Positions 50,039 to 58,574 of a DNA stretch of 64,000 nt are shown here, piece by piece; the first letter of the stretch is position 1, and every line of letters begins with the position of its first letter. The position numbers were made by a program, and so were the translations under genes. The DNA comes from Deinococcus ruber (GTDB taxonomy: Bacteria > Deinococcota > Deinococci > Deinococcales > Deinococcaceae), in assembly GCF_014648095.1 (NCBI RefSeq), contig NZ_BMQL01000008.1, positions 105,795-169,794 on the forward strand, in the 5' to 3' direction. The notes beneath the pieces were generated by a model, which was given only the letters and a program-made list of their open reading frames with translations, searched no databases and was not told the DNA's origin.

Positions 50039-50520
50039 TGACGGGCTCCTTGCTCTTCTTCTCGGTATTGCCAGAAATAGATTATGGGACCGTAATCGTC
50101 TGGTTCCGTCACGTAGTGAAAGATGAACTGCTTATCTGGAAATTGTTCGCTCAATGCAACTTGCCAGGTGCGGCAAAGAATTTTAGCAACGTATTCGTAA
50201 ACTTCGAGCGAATACTCTTTGTCATCTCTAAACAGATCATAAACATGAAGGTGATTCAGCAAACTTTCGACTTGCCTTCTATCTCTATTCGTCGATTGCA
50301 TCCATGATTGAAAGTTATCCGGACTATATCGTTCTTTCCGAAGAACACAGCCGTCGATCTCCATAAAGGTTGGCCAGAAGAGCTGAGCAAATGCCACAGA
50401 GAGATCGAGGTTCCCATCCGGATACAGGAGGTCGGACAAACTGAATGGCCGTTCAACCAAGCTTTGCCATTCTGCAAGGCGCGGCAGACGTTCGACTGGA
50501 GGCTCTGGAAGGTCGCTCAC
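50035..50520 (-). CDS. 161-residue protein of unknown function, coupled to the importer
   Basis: No family is recognised. It starts with GTG at 50520, inside the stop of the permease gene (GTGA), and its own stop overlaps the start of the SsuD-like gene (ATGA), so it is locked into the operon on both sides. The protein is acidic and aromatic-rich (LFWPTFMEIDG, VYEYVAKILCRTW, QFIFHYVTEP, YFWQYREEE), with no signal peptide or membrane helix. Its DNA is clearly lower in GC than both neighbours, suggesting later insertion. It might be an accessory factor of the monooxygenase or importer, or an unrelated passenger. Context is clear; function is not. Confidence 0.65.
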   Translation of the reverse strand: MSDLPEPPVERLPRLAEWQSLVERPFSLSDLLYPDGNLDLSVAFAQLFWPTFMEIDGCVLRKERYSPDNFQSWMQSTNRDRRQVESLLNHLHVYDLFRDDKEYSLEVYEYVAKILCRTWQVALSEQFPDKQFIFHYVTEPDDYGPIIYFWQYREEEQGARQ

Positions 50521-51362
50521 GCCTTCACCCCGCCCGCCGTCAGGCCTGCCACGAAGCGCTTCTGGAAGACGGCGATCAGAATGACGATGGGTACGGTGGC
50601 GATGACCACAGCAGCGGCGATCAACGGCCAGGGAAAGGCGAATTCGCCCTGGTACAGCGTGACCCCCACCGAGACCGTCCGCATGTCGAGGCGGGTATTG
50701 AAGCTCAGGGCCAGCAGGAATTCGTTCCAGGAATTGACGAAGACCAGCAGCGCCGCTGTGACCACACCGGGGGCCGACAGCGGCAGCACCACGCGGGTCA
50801 GCGCTCCTACCCGGCTGCTGCCGTCGACCATCGCGGCGGCTTCCAAGTCGCGGGGAATGGCGCTGAAGAAGGCCACCAGCGTCAGGATCGCCACCGGCAG
50901 ACTGAGCGCTGCATACGGCAGGATCAGCGCCGGATAGGAATTGAGCAGATGAACGCCGCGCATCAGCCGGAACAGCGGCACCAGCAGGCTGACCACCGGA
51001 AACATACTGAACGCCACCACCAGCGTCAGCAGCAGCCCGCGCCCCCGGATGTTCAGCCGCGACAGGGCGTAGGCGGCGGGCGCAGCCACCACGATTGCCA
51101 GCACGGTACTCAGCAGGCTGACGGTGAGGGAGTTGAAGAAAAACCGCGCGAACGGTTGCTGCGTGAACACCTGTGCGTAATTGGCGAAATTCAGCGAGCC
51201 GGGAAGGTACTGCACCGGGAATTTCTGGAGTTCGCCCTCGGTCTTCACGCTCGTCAGGAGCATCCACACGAAGGGAAAAAAGCCGCCCACAATCAGGGCG
51301 ATCAGTGCCAAGCTGCGTCCCAGACGTTCAGGCAGCGTCAGGCGGGGGGCCGGTTCGTCCAT
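50517..51362 (-). CDS. CUT1 sugar ABC transporter permease (MalG/UgpE type)
   Basis: A 281-residue membrane permease with six helices. The EAA loop IPRDLEAAAMVDGSSRVGAL lies near residues 165-185; VFVNSWNEFLLAL is the typical MalG C-terminal signature. The start MDEPAPRL at 51362 lies 1 bp after the preceding permease stop (TGA-C-ATG), in keeping with coupled translation; longer forms would run into the upstream gene. Its stop overlaps the next gene. Works with the permease at 51364 and the binding protein at 52358. Confidence 0.92.
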   Translation of the reverse strand: MDEPAPRLTLPERLGRSLALIALIVGGFFPFVWMLLTSVKTEGELQKFPVQYLPGSLNFANYAQVFTQQPFARFFFNSLTVSLLSTVLAIVVAAPAAYALSRLNIRGRGLLLTLVVAFSMFPVVSLLVPLFRLMRGVHLLNSYPALILPYAALSLPVAILTLVAFFSAIPRDLEAAAMVDGSSRVGALTRVVLPLSAPGVVTAALLVFVNSWNEFLLALSFNTRLDMRTVSVGVTLYQGEFAFPWPLIAAAVVIATVPIVILIAVFQKRFVAGLTAGGVKA

Positions 51363-51363
51363 G

Positions 51364-52308
51364 TCAGCCCTCCCCGCCGCGCACAAAGCGCACATACAGC
51401 GCCGTGATGCCCAGAGACACGCTGAACAGCGCCCCACTCAGGGTCGCGGCGTAGCCAAAATCCAGAAATTCGATGCTGGTGCGGTAGATGTACACGCCCA
51501 ACGTTTCCAGCAGTCCCTGTGCCGGAGCCTGTTGAATGAAGGTGTACGGAATGTCGAAGACCTGAACCGCGCTGATGGCCCGGAAGATGAAAGCCACCGC
51601 GAGGCTCGGCCCCAGCAGCGGCAGAATCACCCGGAAGAACGACTGCACCCGCGTGGCTCCATCGACCTGCGCGGCCTCGGTCAGATCGCGGGGAATGCCC
51701 TGAAGACCGCCCAGCACGATGAGGGCCACGAAGCTGCTGGTTTTCCAGACCACCGTGATAACGAGGGCCACCACCGCCAGCCCCGGCGTCGACAGCCAGC
51801 GCAGCGGCTCGTGAACAGCGCCCGTTCTGACCAGCAGGTCGTTGACCACGCCGTACTGTCCGTTGAACAGCCACGCGAAGATCAGCCCGGTGATGACCGG
51901 CGGCATGGCCCAGGGCAGCAGCAGCGCCACCCGTGCCAGCCCGCGTACCCGGCTGGGTGTGTGGGCCGCCAGCGCCATCGGAATGCCCACCAGAAACGAG
52001 CCGCCCACTGTCAGTACACCGAAGAACAGCGTGTTCCTGAGCGCCTGAAGAAAGCGCGGATCGTGAATCATCTGGGCGTACTGTTTCAGACCTACGAAGG
52101 GTGTGCCCGCCCAGGGTTCGGTCAGTTTGTTGGCAAACACACTGTCGCGCAGCGTGGTGAGCATCGGGAAGAGCAGCACACCGCACAGCAGCAGCGCGGC
52201 AGGCAGCAGCAGCAGGAACGCCAGCAGTCGCTCGGACGGCTCGCGGCGACTGCGGCGCGGGGCACTCGGTTGGAGGTGAAGCCGCTGGGAACGGGTCGGC
52301 TGGGCCAT
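51364..52308 (-). CDS. CUT1 sugar ABC transporter permease (MalF/UgpA type)
   Basis: A 314-residue membrane permease. A 30-residue basic N-terminus precedes six helices. The EAA loop IPRDLTEAAQVDGATRVQSF is at about 205-225. Its length and GLKQYAQMIHDPRFLQALRNTLFF segment are typical of the MalF/UgpA half. The ATG at 52308 is 49 bp after the binding-protein gene. No ATP-binding subunit occurs in this operon. Confidence 0.92.
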   Translation of the reverse strand: MAQPTRSQRLHLQPSAPRRSRREPSERLLAFLLLLPAALLLCGVLLFPMLTTLRDSVFANKLTEPWAGTPFVGLKQYAQMIHDPRFLQALRNTLFFGVLTVGGSFLVGIPMALAAHTPSRVRGLARVALLLPWAMPPVITGLIFAWLFNGQYGVVNDLLVRTGAVHEPLRWLSTPGLAVVALVITVVWKTSSFVALIVLGGLQGIPRDLTEAAQVDGATRVQSFFRVILPLLGPSLAVAFIFRAISAVQVFDIPYTFIQQAPAQGLLETLGVYIYRTSIEFLDFGYAATLSGALFSVSLGITALYVRFVRGGEG

Positions 52309-52357
52309 GCTTTACCGTCCCCCCACCGAGCAGCGCGAGGTTGTCATTCCAGCACCG

Positions 52358-53590
52358 TCACTTGAGCAGCGGGGTCAGGTCGCGCTTCATGTCGTTCAGG
52401 GCGCTGTCTACGCTCTTGCTGCCTGCCACCGCTGCCGAAACGTTGTTGCGGATGATCTCGCTGACACGCGGGTATGCGGGCGTAATGGGGCGGGGCCGCG
52501 CCTTGGTCACGATGCCGAACAGGCTCTTGAAATGTGGATTGGCAGCGATCACAGACGGATCGTTGTACAGATTCTTGCGAATCGGGAGATAGGCTCCCTT
52601 GACTGCCAGTTCTTTCTGCACGTCGCTGCTCGCCATGTACTGAAGCAGTTTGGCGCTGGCGGCCTTGTTTTTGCTGTAGGCGTTGACGGCCCATTCCCAG
52701 CCGCCGGTGCAGGTCGCGCTGGCATTCTTACCGAACGACGGCAGCGGGGCCACGCCGACATTGCCCTTGACGGCGCTCGGCTGCGGGCTGTTGCCCTGGA
52801 AGTGCGCCCAGGCATAACTCCAGTTCAGCCCGAACAGCACGTTTCCGGCCTGAAACTGCTGGCGGCTGTCGTCGGTCTTGATCTCGCTGCTGGCGGCGGG
52901 CGCGAGTTTGGTCTTCACCGCGTTCACCAGAAAGCCCAGGCCCTGTTTGGCGGCGGGGCTGGTCACGTCGTTGACGCTGCCGCCCGCGCTCCACGCCATC
53001 TCCAGGAAGTTGCAGACCGTGCCTTCGATGGGCGCACCCTGGAAGTTGAAGCCCTGAAGGTTTCCGCCTTCGCCCTTCTGGATGGTGGCGGCAGTGGCGG
53101 CCAGCTCGTCCCAGGTCTTGGGAACCTTGGCGTTGTACTTCGCCAGCAGGTCTTTGCGGTAATACAGGAACTGTGCGTCGGTAAACGCGGGCATGGCATA
53201 CAGCTTGCCGTTCACGCTGGCGGCGTTCAGGGGGCCTTCCAGAAAGGCTTTCAGGTACGTGTCCTTGCTGGGGAGGTAGCTGTCGAGCGGCTCGGCCCAG
53301 TTGGCTGCCGCGAACGTCGCAGTGCGGACCACGTCGATCAGAAACACGTCCAGGCTGGAGTCCTGAGCAGCCAGCACGGTGGTGAGGTACTGGTTCTGTG
53401 CCTCACTCGTCGCGCCACCCGTCTCGATCTTGATCTTGATATTCGGGTTCTGCTTCTGGAAGCGGTCGAAAATCGGCTGGAAGATTTCCGGGCGTTGTTG
53501 GCTGCCCATGAAGACCGTCAGGGTGATAGGAGCGGCGCTGGCAGAAGCGCTCAGCAGGAGGGCGGCCAGCAGAGGAAGTCGGGTTCGCAT
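52358..53590 (-). CDS. CUT1-family ABC sugar-binding protein
   Basis: A 410-residue extracytoplasmic binding protein. A Sec signal peptide (MRTRLPLLAALLLSASASAA) without lipobox is followed by PITLTVFMGSQQRPEIFQPIFDRF, like trehalose/maltose-type binding proteins (ThuE, LpqY). The start at 53590 is preceded by GAGG at 8 nt. It heads an operon of two permeases, a small unknown protein and an SsuD-like monooxygenase. The ligand is unproven; the operon content suggests a sulfonated sugar. Confidence 0.9.
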   Translation of the reverse strand: MRTRLPLLAALLLSASASAAPITLTVFMGSQQRPEIFQPIFDRFQKQNPNIKIKIETGGATSEAQNQYLTTVLAAQDSSLDVFLIDVVRTATFAAANWAEPLDSYLPSKDTYLKAFLEGPLNAASVNGKLYAMPAFTDAQFLYYRKDLLAKYNAKVPKTWDELAATAATIQKGEGGNLQGFNFQGAPIEGTVCNFLEMAWSAGGSVNDVTSPAAKQGLGFLVNAVKTKLAPAASSEIKTDDSRQQFQAGNVLFGLNWSYAWAHFQGNSPQPSAVKGNVGVAPLPSFGKNASATCTGGWEWAVNAYSKNKAASAKLLQYMASSDVQKELAVKGAYLPIRKNLYNDPSVIAANPHFKSLFGIVTKARPRPITPAYPRVSEIIRNNVSAAVAGSKSVDSALNDMKRDLTPLLK

Positions 53591-54063
53591 GAGAGTACCT
53601 CGTGAAAAATGCAGAGTTCGTTCCGGAGAAAGATGACACAAGTTATCAACTATCCCCATTCTTGTGAAGGGGAGACGTGCTGTGAGTTGCTCCAGTTTCG
53701 CTCTGGATGTCAGATGCGGCGAGTTGTCTGATGGGCTGGCGGGTGCGCGAGCAGGGGAGAGCGCAGCGACCAGTTCGCTCGTGTCAGGGCTGCGGCACTG
53801 GTCGTCAGGTAGCTCGCCGCACTTCAGTAGAGCGACCCATGAATTCTTCTGGGGAGGGAGCGTGTATTGGAGCAGGTTACAGAATGAGAACGCCACAAAA
53901 AGAAGCCGAAAAGCCGTCCAGAGTGCCGTTCAGATTCCCTATTACCCGCTTCCAGCACCTGCTCTGAGAGACGAGTCCTCCACAGTTTTCTTGTTGCCGC
54001 ACGACAATGTGCAGGCGGTTCCTCCCGCATTGCAGGATCAGGTTCCAGGCGCGTCAGGACAGG
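53591..54063. other. intergenic region upstream of the importer-monooxygenase operon
   Basis: A 473-bp gap between the binding-protein start and the end of the GntR-type regulator gene. It must hold the operon promoter. No clear -35/-10 pair, operator palindrome or credible small gene was seen; short frames here have no recognisable product. Confidence 0.45.
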
Positions 54064-54813
54064 TCAATTCTTCATTTCCACAGTAAATTCGTATCGGTCG
54101 CCTCTGTACGTACTCTTGGTAAATTCGATAGGCGTCGTGTCTATAAAGACGAGCCGCTGAATATACAGCACCGGGCTTCCGACCTCTATATGCAGCAGTT
54201 CGGCCTCGGTTGTCGTGGCCGCGCCTGCTTTAAACCGCTGCAAGGCGCGGTCTGGATAGACCCCAATTCCTGCCAGATGGTCATACAGCGAGTGGCCCAC
54301 TGCAAACGGATCGGGCAGCACCGTGGCGGGCAGCACCGCCAGTTCCAGCGCAATGGGTTCGTCGTTGGCTGTTCTCAGGCGCTTCAGGCGGGTCACTTCG
54401 CTATTGGGAGCCAGCCCGAGGGCAAAACTTTCCTCCGAGGTGGGGAGGTTGCGCTTTCTGTCGAGCCAGACGACGCCCGCCTTCATGCCGTAACGAGCCA
54501 TATCCTGAGAAAAGCCAGTCAGGGTGTTGAGCGGCTGTTCGATGGGTGCGGCGAGGTAGGTGCCGCTGCCTTTGTACCGTTTGAGCAGGCCATCTTCTTC
54601 AAGCTGCCGCAGTGCCCGGCGAACAGTCGTTCTGGCAACGCCCAGATCGTGGGCCAGCTCGCGTTCGGGAGGCAGCACGCCCAGCGGGTACAACTCTCCC
54701 TCCAGAATGGCGGTCTTCAGCGTCCGCGCTATCTGAACGTATAGCGGTGCAGCGGCGGCCTCCTGAACACGTTGGCGCAGGGCGACGGTTGGATTTGGAG
54801 TGGTGACGGCCAT
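54064..54813 (-). CDS. GntR-family regulator (HutC/UTRA subfamily)
   Basis: A 249-residue transcription factor. The N-terminal winged helix (about 15-80) contains YVQIARTLKTAILEGELYPLGVLPPERELAHDLGVARTTVRRAL; a UTRA ligand-binding domain fills 95-249 (LGLAPNSEVTRLKRLRTANDEPIALE, YRGDRYEFTVEM). UTRA regulators often sense phosphorylated sugars or amino sugars, as NagR does. It is divergent from murQ, with palindromic DNA between them, so it is probably the repressor of the murQ/importer genes, relieved by a sugar phosphate. The ATG at 54813 lies about 8 bp from a TAGTAT element on its strand, so its mRNA may be leaderless. Confidence 0.88.
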   Translation of the reverse strand: MAVTTPNPTVALRQRVQEAAAAPLYVQIARTLKTAILEGELYPLGVLPPERELAHDLGVARTTVRRALRQLEEDGLLKRYKGSGTYLAAPIEQPLNTLTGFSQDMARYGMKAGVVWLDRKRNLPTSEESFALGLAPNSEVTRLKRLRTANDEPIALELAVLPATVLPDPFAVGHSLYDHLAGIGVYPDRALQRFKAGAATTTEAELLHIEVGSPVLYIQRLVFIDTTPIEFTKSTYRGDRYEFTVEMKN

Positions 54814-54819
54814 GTCTTC

Positions 54820-54852
54820 GTATACTACAGGATACCAAAATCGAATTGGTAC
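54820..54852. promoter_or_regulatory. putative GntR/UTRA operator between regulator and murQ
   Basis: TACCAA (54833-54838) and TTGGTA (54846-54851) form an inverted repeat with a 7-bp spacer in the 94-bp divergent region. GTATAC (54820-54825) next to it is itself palindromic. The same words GTATAC and GGTAC recur at 55848-55874 before the importer genes, so one regulator may bind both. Binding is inferred. Confidence 0.5.
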
Positions 54853-54907
54853 ACTTCCGACACACAGGTGGCTGGCAGAGCAACGGAGCAGGCACAGGAG
54901 GCAGGCG

Positions 54908-55828
54908 ATGACCACAGAAAGCTCGCACGAACGCTTCAGGAACCTCGATATCTGGCCCGCATCCGAGATCATGGACGTGATGCTGGAACGGCAGTTCGCA
55001 GCCGTTTCGGCGGTGGCGAAGGCGCAGGAACAGGTGCAGGAGGGGGTGATGCTCGCGGCTCAGCGCCTGAAGACCGCCGGAAGACTGGTGTATGTGGGTG
55101 CGGGCAGCAGCGGGCGTCTGGCGGCCCTCGACGCGCTGGAACTGGCTCCCACCTTCGGCTGGCCCCGCGAGCGTCTGAAGTTTTACGTGGCTGGAGCAGC
55201 CTTCGACCTGCTGGCAGACGAGGAAGCCGAGGACAACGCCGAGGCCGGAGCGAGCGAGGCGTACGCACTGGCCCTGACCGATGCAGATGTGGTCGTGTGC
55301 GTGTCGGCCAGCGGCTCGACGCCGTATACCCTGGCGTTTCAGCGGGTGGCCGCCGAGCGCGGAGCCCTGACCATCGCACTCGCCAACAATCCGGGCAGTG
55401 CGATGCTGCGAGAAGCCGACGTGCCTGTCCTCCTGAACAGCGGGGCCGAGGTGATCGCCGGATCGACCCGGCTGAGCGCCGGAACCGCCCAGAAAATCGC
55501 GCTCAATCTCTTCTCGACGCTGCTGATGGTCCGTCTGGGCCGTATCTACCACAACCAGATGATCGAGGTCGAGCCGACCAATACCAAGCTGCGGCAGCGC
55601 TCCGAGCGGATCGTGGCGGCAGCGAGCGGCTGTGATCTCAAGGTGGCGCAACACGCTCTGGCCGAGGCCGGAACGATCAAACTCGCGCTGTGCCTACTGC
55701 ACCACGGCACCCTGGTGGAAGCCCGTCAACAGCTTCATCTGGCGGGCGGTCATCTCAGAACAGCGCTGGAAGCGTCGCCTGTACCGGGGCTTCCGGCTTC
55801 CCTGGAAGCGCCATCTGCTGAAGATTGA
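54908..55828 (+). CDS. murQ: N-acetylmuramic acid 6-phosphate etherase
   Basis: A 306-residue SIS-domain enzyme that cleaves the lactyl ether of MurNAc-6-phosphate to GlcNAc-6-phosphate and D-lactate in cell-wall recycling. Signatures: RLVYVGAGSSGRLAALDALELAPTFGWP, VCVSASGSTPYTLAF, EVIAGSTRLSAGTAQKIALNLFSTLLMVRLG and NQMIEVEPTNTKL, all typical of MurQ. The ATG at 54908 follows AGGAGG (54896-54901) at 6 nt. Located between the divergent GntR-type regulator and a CUT1 importer with two Gfo/Idh oxidoreductases. No MurNAc kinase or PTS gene is in the window. Confidence 0.93.
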   Translation: MTTESSHERFRNLDIWPASEIMDVMLERQFAAVSAVAKAQEQVQEGVMLAAQRLKTAGRLVYVGAGSSGRLAALDALELAPTFGWPRERLKFYVAGAAFDLLADEEAEDNAEAGASEAYALALTDADVVVCVSASGSTPYTLAFQRVAAERGALTIALANNPGSAMLREADVPVLLNSGAEVIAGSTRLSAGTAQKIALNLFSTLLMVRLGRIYHNQMIEVEPTNTKLRQRSERIVAAASGCDLKVAQHALAEAGTIKLALCLLHHGTLVEARQQLHLAGGHLRTALEASPVPGLPASLEAPSAED

Positions 55829-55835
55829 CGTTCAG

Positions 55836-55874
55836 TTGACAAAGAAAGGTACGTAAAGGTATACATGGTGGTAC
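55836..55874 (+). promoter_or_regulatory. promoter and candidate operator before the third importer
   Basis: TTGACA (55836-55841) is 17 bp from GTATAC (55859-55864), or 18 bp from TATACA, a good sigma-70-type promoter. The -10 region overlaps GGTATAC and is flanked by GGTAC at 55848-55852 and 55870-55874, words shared with the operator region at 54820. The promoter lies about 350 bp upstream of the binding-protein gene, leaving a long leader (55875-56223) in which no gene was seen. Confidence 0.55.
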
Positions 55875-56223
55875 GGACAGGGACCTCTCATACAGTGAGA
55901 GCTTCACTCCTTTCCTCCCTGCCTCCGGCTGTCGTAACTCCTGCGGATTTCGCGGCTTTCCCGAATATCTCGAACACGCAACTGGATGTGCTTTCAGCTC
56001 CTGCACTGTCCTGAAGCCATCCCCGCTTCCTGACGACACCAGCGCAATTGGCCTGGAGACAGTGCCGACAAAAACGCCAGATCGCGCCGCACCTGGAACA
56101 GTTTGCACAGAGGACGCTGCTGCTCCGCCCCTAAGCATTTCGGAACACTTACGAATTGTTCGGAAGTCCATCAGACATTCGCTGTCGGGAACTGAATGAG
56201 CGGGAACTGGAATAAGGGGGCTT

Positions 56224-57480
56224 ATGAAAGGAATGCTGTTGACTGCGTCGCTGCTGTGCCTGTGTGCTGGAGTGGCCAGCGCCGCCCAGACCACCCTCAC
56301 CATCGAGAGCTGGCGCAACGATGACATCAAGATCTGGCGTGACACCATCATTCCAGCGTTCGAGAAGGCGAATCCCGACATTCACGTCGTGTTCTCGCCC
56401 AGTGCGCCCACCGAGTACAACGCCGTGCTGGACGCCAAACTCAAGGCCGGAACAGCGGGCGACCTGATCACCTGCCGTCCCTTCGACAAGAGCCTCGAAC
56501 TGTACAAGGCCAAGCAGCTCATCAGCCTGAACACGCTGCCGGGCCTCCAGAACTTCGATGCCGTCGCTAAGGCTGCGTGGTCGACCGACGATTCCAAGAC
56601 CACCTTCTGCGTGCCGATGGCGTCGGTGATTCACGGCTTCCTGTACGACAAGAAGGCCTTTGCCGAGCTGGGCATCAGTGTGCCGAAGACAGAGGCGGCC
56701 TTCCTGGCGGCGCTCGACAAGATCAAGGCGAGCGGCAAATACGTTCCGCTGGTCATGGGTACCAAAGACCAGTGGGAATCGGCGACGATGGGCTATCAGA
56801 ACATCGGGCCGACCGCCTGGAGCGGCGAAACCGGGCGCAAGGGCCTGATCTCGGGCAAGGCCCAGTACAACAAGGGCGGCTTCCTGACCGCCTTCAATTC
56901 GCTGGCGAAGTGGCGTCCGTATCTGGCTCCCGGCTATCAGGCGCTCGCCTACCCCGACGCGCAGAACATGTTCGCCCAGGGGCGCGGCGCGATCTACCCG
57001 GCGGGAAGCTGGGATATCGGCACCTTCCGGCAGATGAACCCCACGCTCGACCTCGGTGCGTTCGCTCCGTACACCATCGGCAGCAACAAGTGCGTGATCG
57101 ACGATCATCCCGACATCGGCATGGGCATCAATGCGGCCAGCAAGAACCAGGCCGCCGCCAAGACCTTCCTGAGCTGGGTCGCGTCCGACGCCTTCGCGCA
57201 GATCTACGCCAATGCGCTGCCCGGCTTCTTCCCGCTCGCCAACGTCAAGTACACCCTGAAAGACCCGGTGGCCCAGGAGTTCGTGAAGTGGCGGACGCAG
57301 TGCGGCAAGAGCTTCCGCTCGTCGTACCAGATTCTGTCGCGCAACGCCAACCCCAACAACGAGAACGACCTGTGGAATGCCAGTTCGCAGCTGCTGAACG
57401 GCACGCTGACGCCGCAGGCCGCCGCCGACATGGTGCAGAAGAATCTGGCGTCGTGGTACGCCCCGCAGAAAGGAAAATAA
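56224..57480 (+). CDS. CUT1-family ABC sugar-binding protein
   Basis: A 418-residue extracytoplasmic binding protein. A Sec signal peptide (MKGMLLTASLLCLCAGVASA) has no lipobox spacing before cleavage. The mature protein begins AQTTLTIESWRNDDIKIWRD and has YNAVLDAKLKAGTAGDLITC and GAIYPAGSWDIG, typical of the family. AAGGGGG lies just upstream of the ATG. It is first in an operon with two permeases and two Gfo/Idh proteins, downstream of murQ, so an amino sugar or cell-wall-derived sugar is a reasonable guess for the ligand. Confidence 0.9.
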   Translation: MKGMLLTASLLCLCAGVASAAQTTLTIESWRNDDIKIWRDTIIPAFEKANPDIHVVFSPSAPTEYNAVLDAKLKAGTAGDLITCRPFDKSLELYKAKQLISLNTLPGLQNFDAVAKAAWSTDDSKTTFCVPMASVIHGFLYDKKAFAELGISVPKTEAAFLAALDKIKASGKYVPLVMGTKDQWESATMGYQNIGPTAWSGETGRKGLISGKAQYNKGGFLTAFNSLAKWRPYLAPGYQALAYPDAQNMFAQGRGAIYPAGSWDIGTFRQMNPTLDLGAFAPYTIGSNKCVIDDHPDIGMGINAASKNQAAAKTFLSWVASDAFAQIYANALPGFFPLANVKYTLKDPVAQEFVKWRTQCGKSFRSSYQILSRNANPNNENDLWNASSQLLNGTLTPQAAADMVQKNLASWYAPQKGK

Positions 57481-57620
57481 CCTTCAGGCAGCGTTGAAAC
57501 CTCACAGTTGATGTTGTTCAGCGTCAGATCTCACCGTGTTCGCCGGGCTTTTCCGGACGGCGCAGGCTGAGATCTGATTTCCATCATCTCGCTCGACTGC
57601 AAGCGGCACCCAGGGGGAAC

Positions 57621-58574
57621 ATGTCCGTCTCCAGCACCCAGTCCTTCAGCCCCGCCAGACGCGCCCGCAGGCGACCCTTTCCGCTGCATATCGTGGTGTT
57701 TCTGGCCCCGGCTGTACTCATCTACACGGTGGTGATGATCTATCCGATTCTGGCGTCGCTGTGGCTTTCGCTGAACCACACCGCCGACGGCGTGAATACC
57801 TTCGTGGGCGTCAGCAATTATCAGCGGCTGCTGGGCACCGAGCTGTACGTGCAGCCGCTGCTGAACGCCCTGAAAAACAACCTGATCTTCTTCGGGATTC
57901 ATATGCTCGTTCAGAATCCGGTGGGCATGCTGCTCGCCGTTCTGCTGACGCTGAAGCTGCGCGGCACCGCCGTTTACCGCACCATCCTCTTCACGCCGAC
58001 CGTCATGTCAGTGGTGGTGGTGGGGTTTGCGTGGAAGCTGATTCTTAATCCTGCCTGGGGCGTGCAGCGCAGCCTGCTGACACCGCTGCACCTGCAAGCG
58101 CTCGACCTGCCGTGGCTGGGGCTGGCGAGCAGCGCCCTCACCACGCTCTCGCTCATCAGCGTGTGGCAGAACGTGGGGATTCCGATGCTGCTGTTTCTGG
58201 CGGCGCTCGTCCGCATTCCCGAGGAACTGTACGAGGCGGCCCGGCTGGACGGTGCGGGTGCCTGGACGGTGTTCAGATACATTCAGTTGCCGCTGATTCT
58301 GCCCACCGTCGGCATCGTGAGCGTCCTGACCTTCGTGGGCAACTTCAATGCCTTCGACCTGATCTACGCCGTGCAGGGGGCCATCGCGGGGCCGAACTTC
58401 GCCTCCGACATCCTGGGCACGCTGTTCTACCGCACCTTCTTCGGCTATCAGTTGCAGCCGGGCGATCCGAACATGGGCGCGGCGGTGGCGGGCTTCATGC
58501 TGGTCGTCATCTTGATCGGCCTGCTGATCTATCTGGTGGCGTGGCAGCGCCGCATCACCGAGGTGCAGTTCTGA
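57621..58574 (+). CDS. CUT1 sugar ABC transporter permease (MalF/UgpA type)
   Basis: A 317-residue membrane permease with six helices after a basic 25-residue N-terminus. The EAA loop [20 protein letters not shown] is at about 198-217. [20 protein letters not shown] is typical of this half. Its stop overlaps the next start by one base (TGATG). The 140-bp gap before it, after the binding-protein gene, shows no gene. Confidence 0.92.
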   Translation: MSVSSTQSFSPARRARRRPFPLHIVVFLAPAVLIYTVVMIYPILASLWLSLNHTADGVNTFVGVSNYQRLLGTELYVQPLLNALKNNLIFFGIHMLVQNPVGMLLAVLLTLKLRGTAVYRTILFTPTVMSVVVVGFAWKLILNPAWGVQRSLLTPLHLQALDLPWLGLASSALTTLSLISVWQNVGIPMLLFLAALVRIPEELYEAARLDGAGAWTVFRYIQLPLILPTVGIVSVLTFVGNFNAFDLIYAVQGAIAGPNFASDILGTLFYRTFFGYQLQPGDPNMGAAVAGFMLVVILIGLLIYLVAWQRRITEVQF

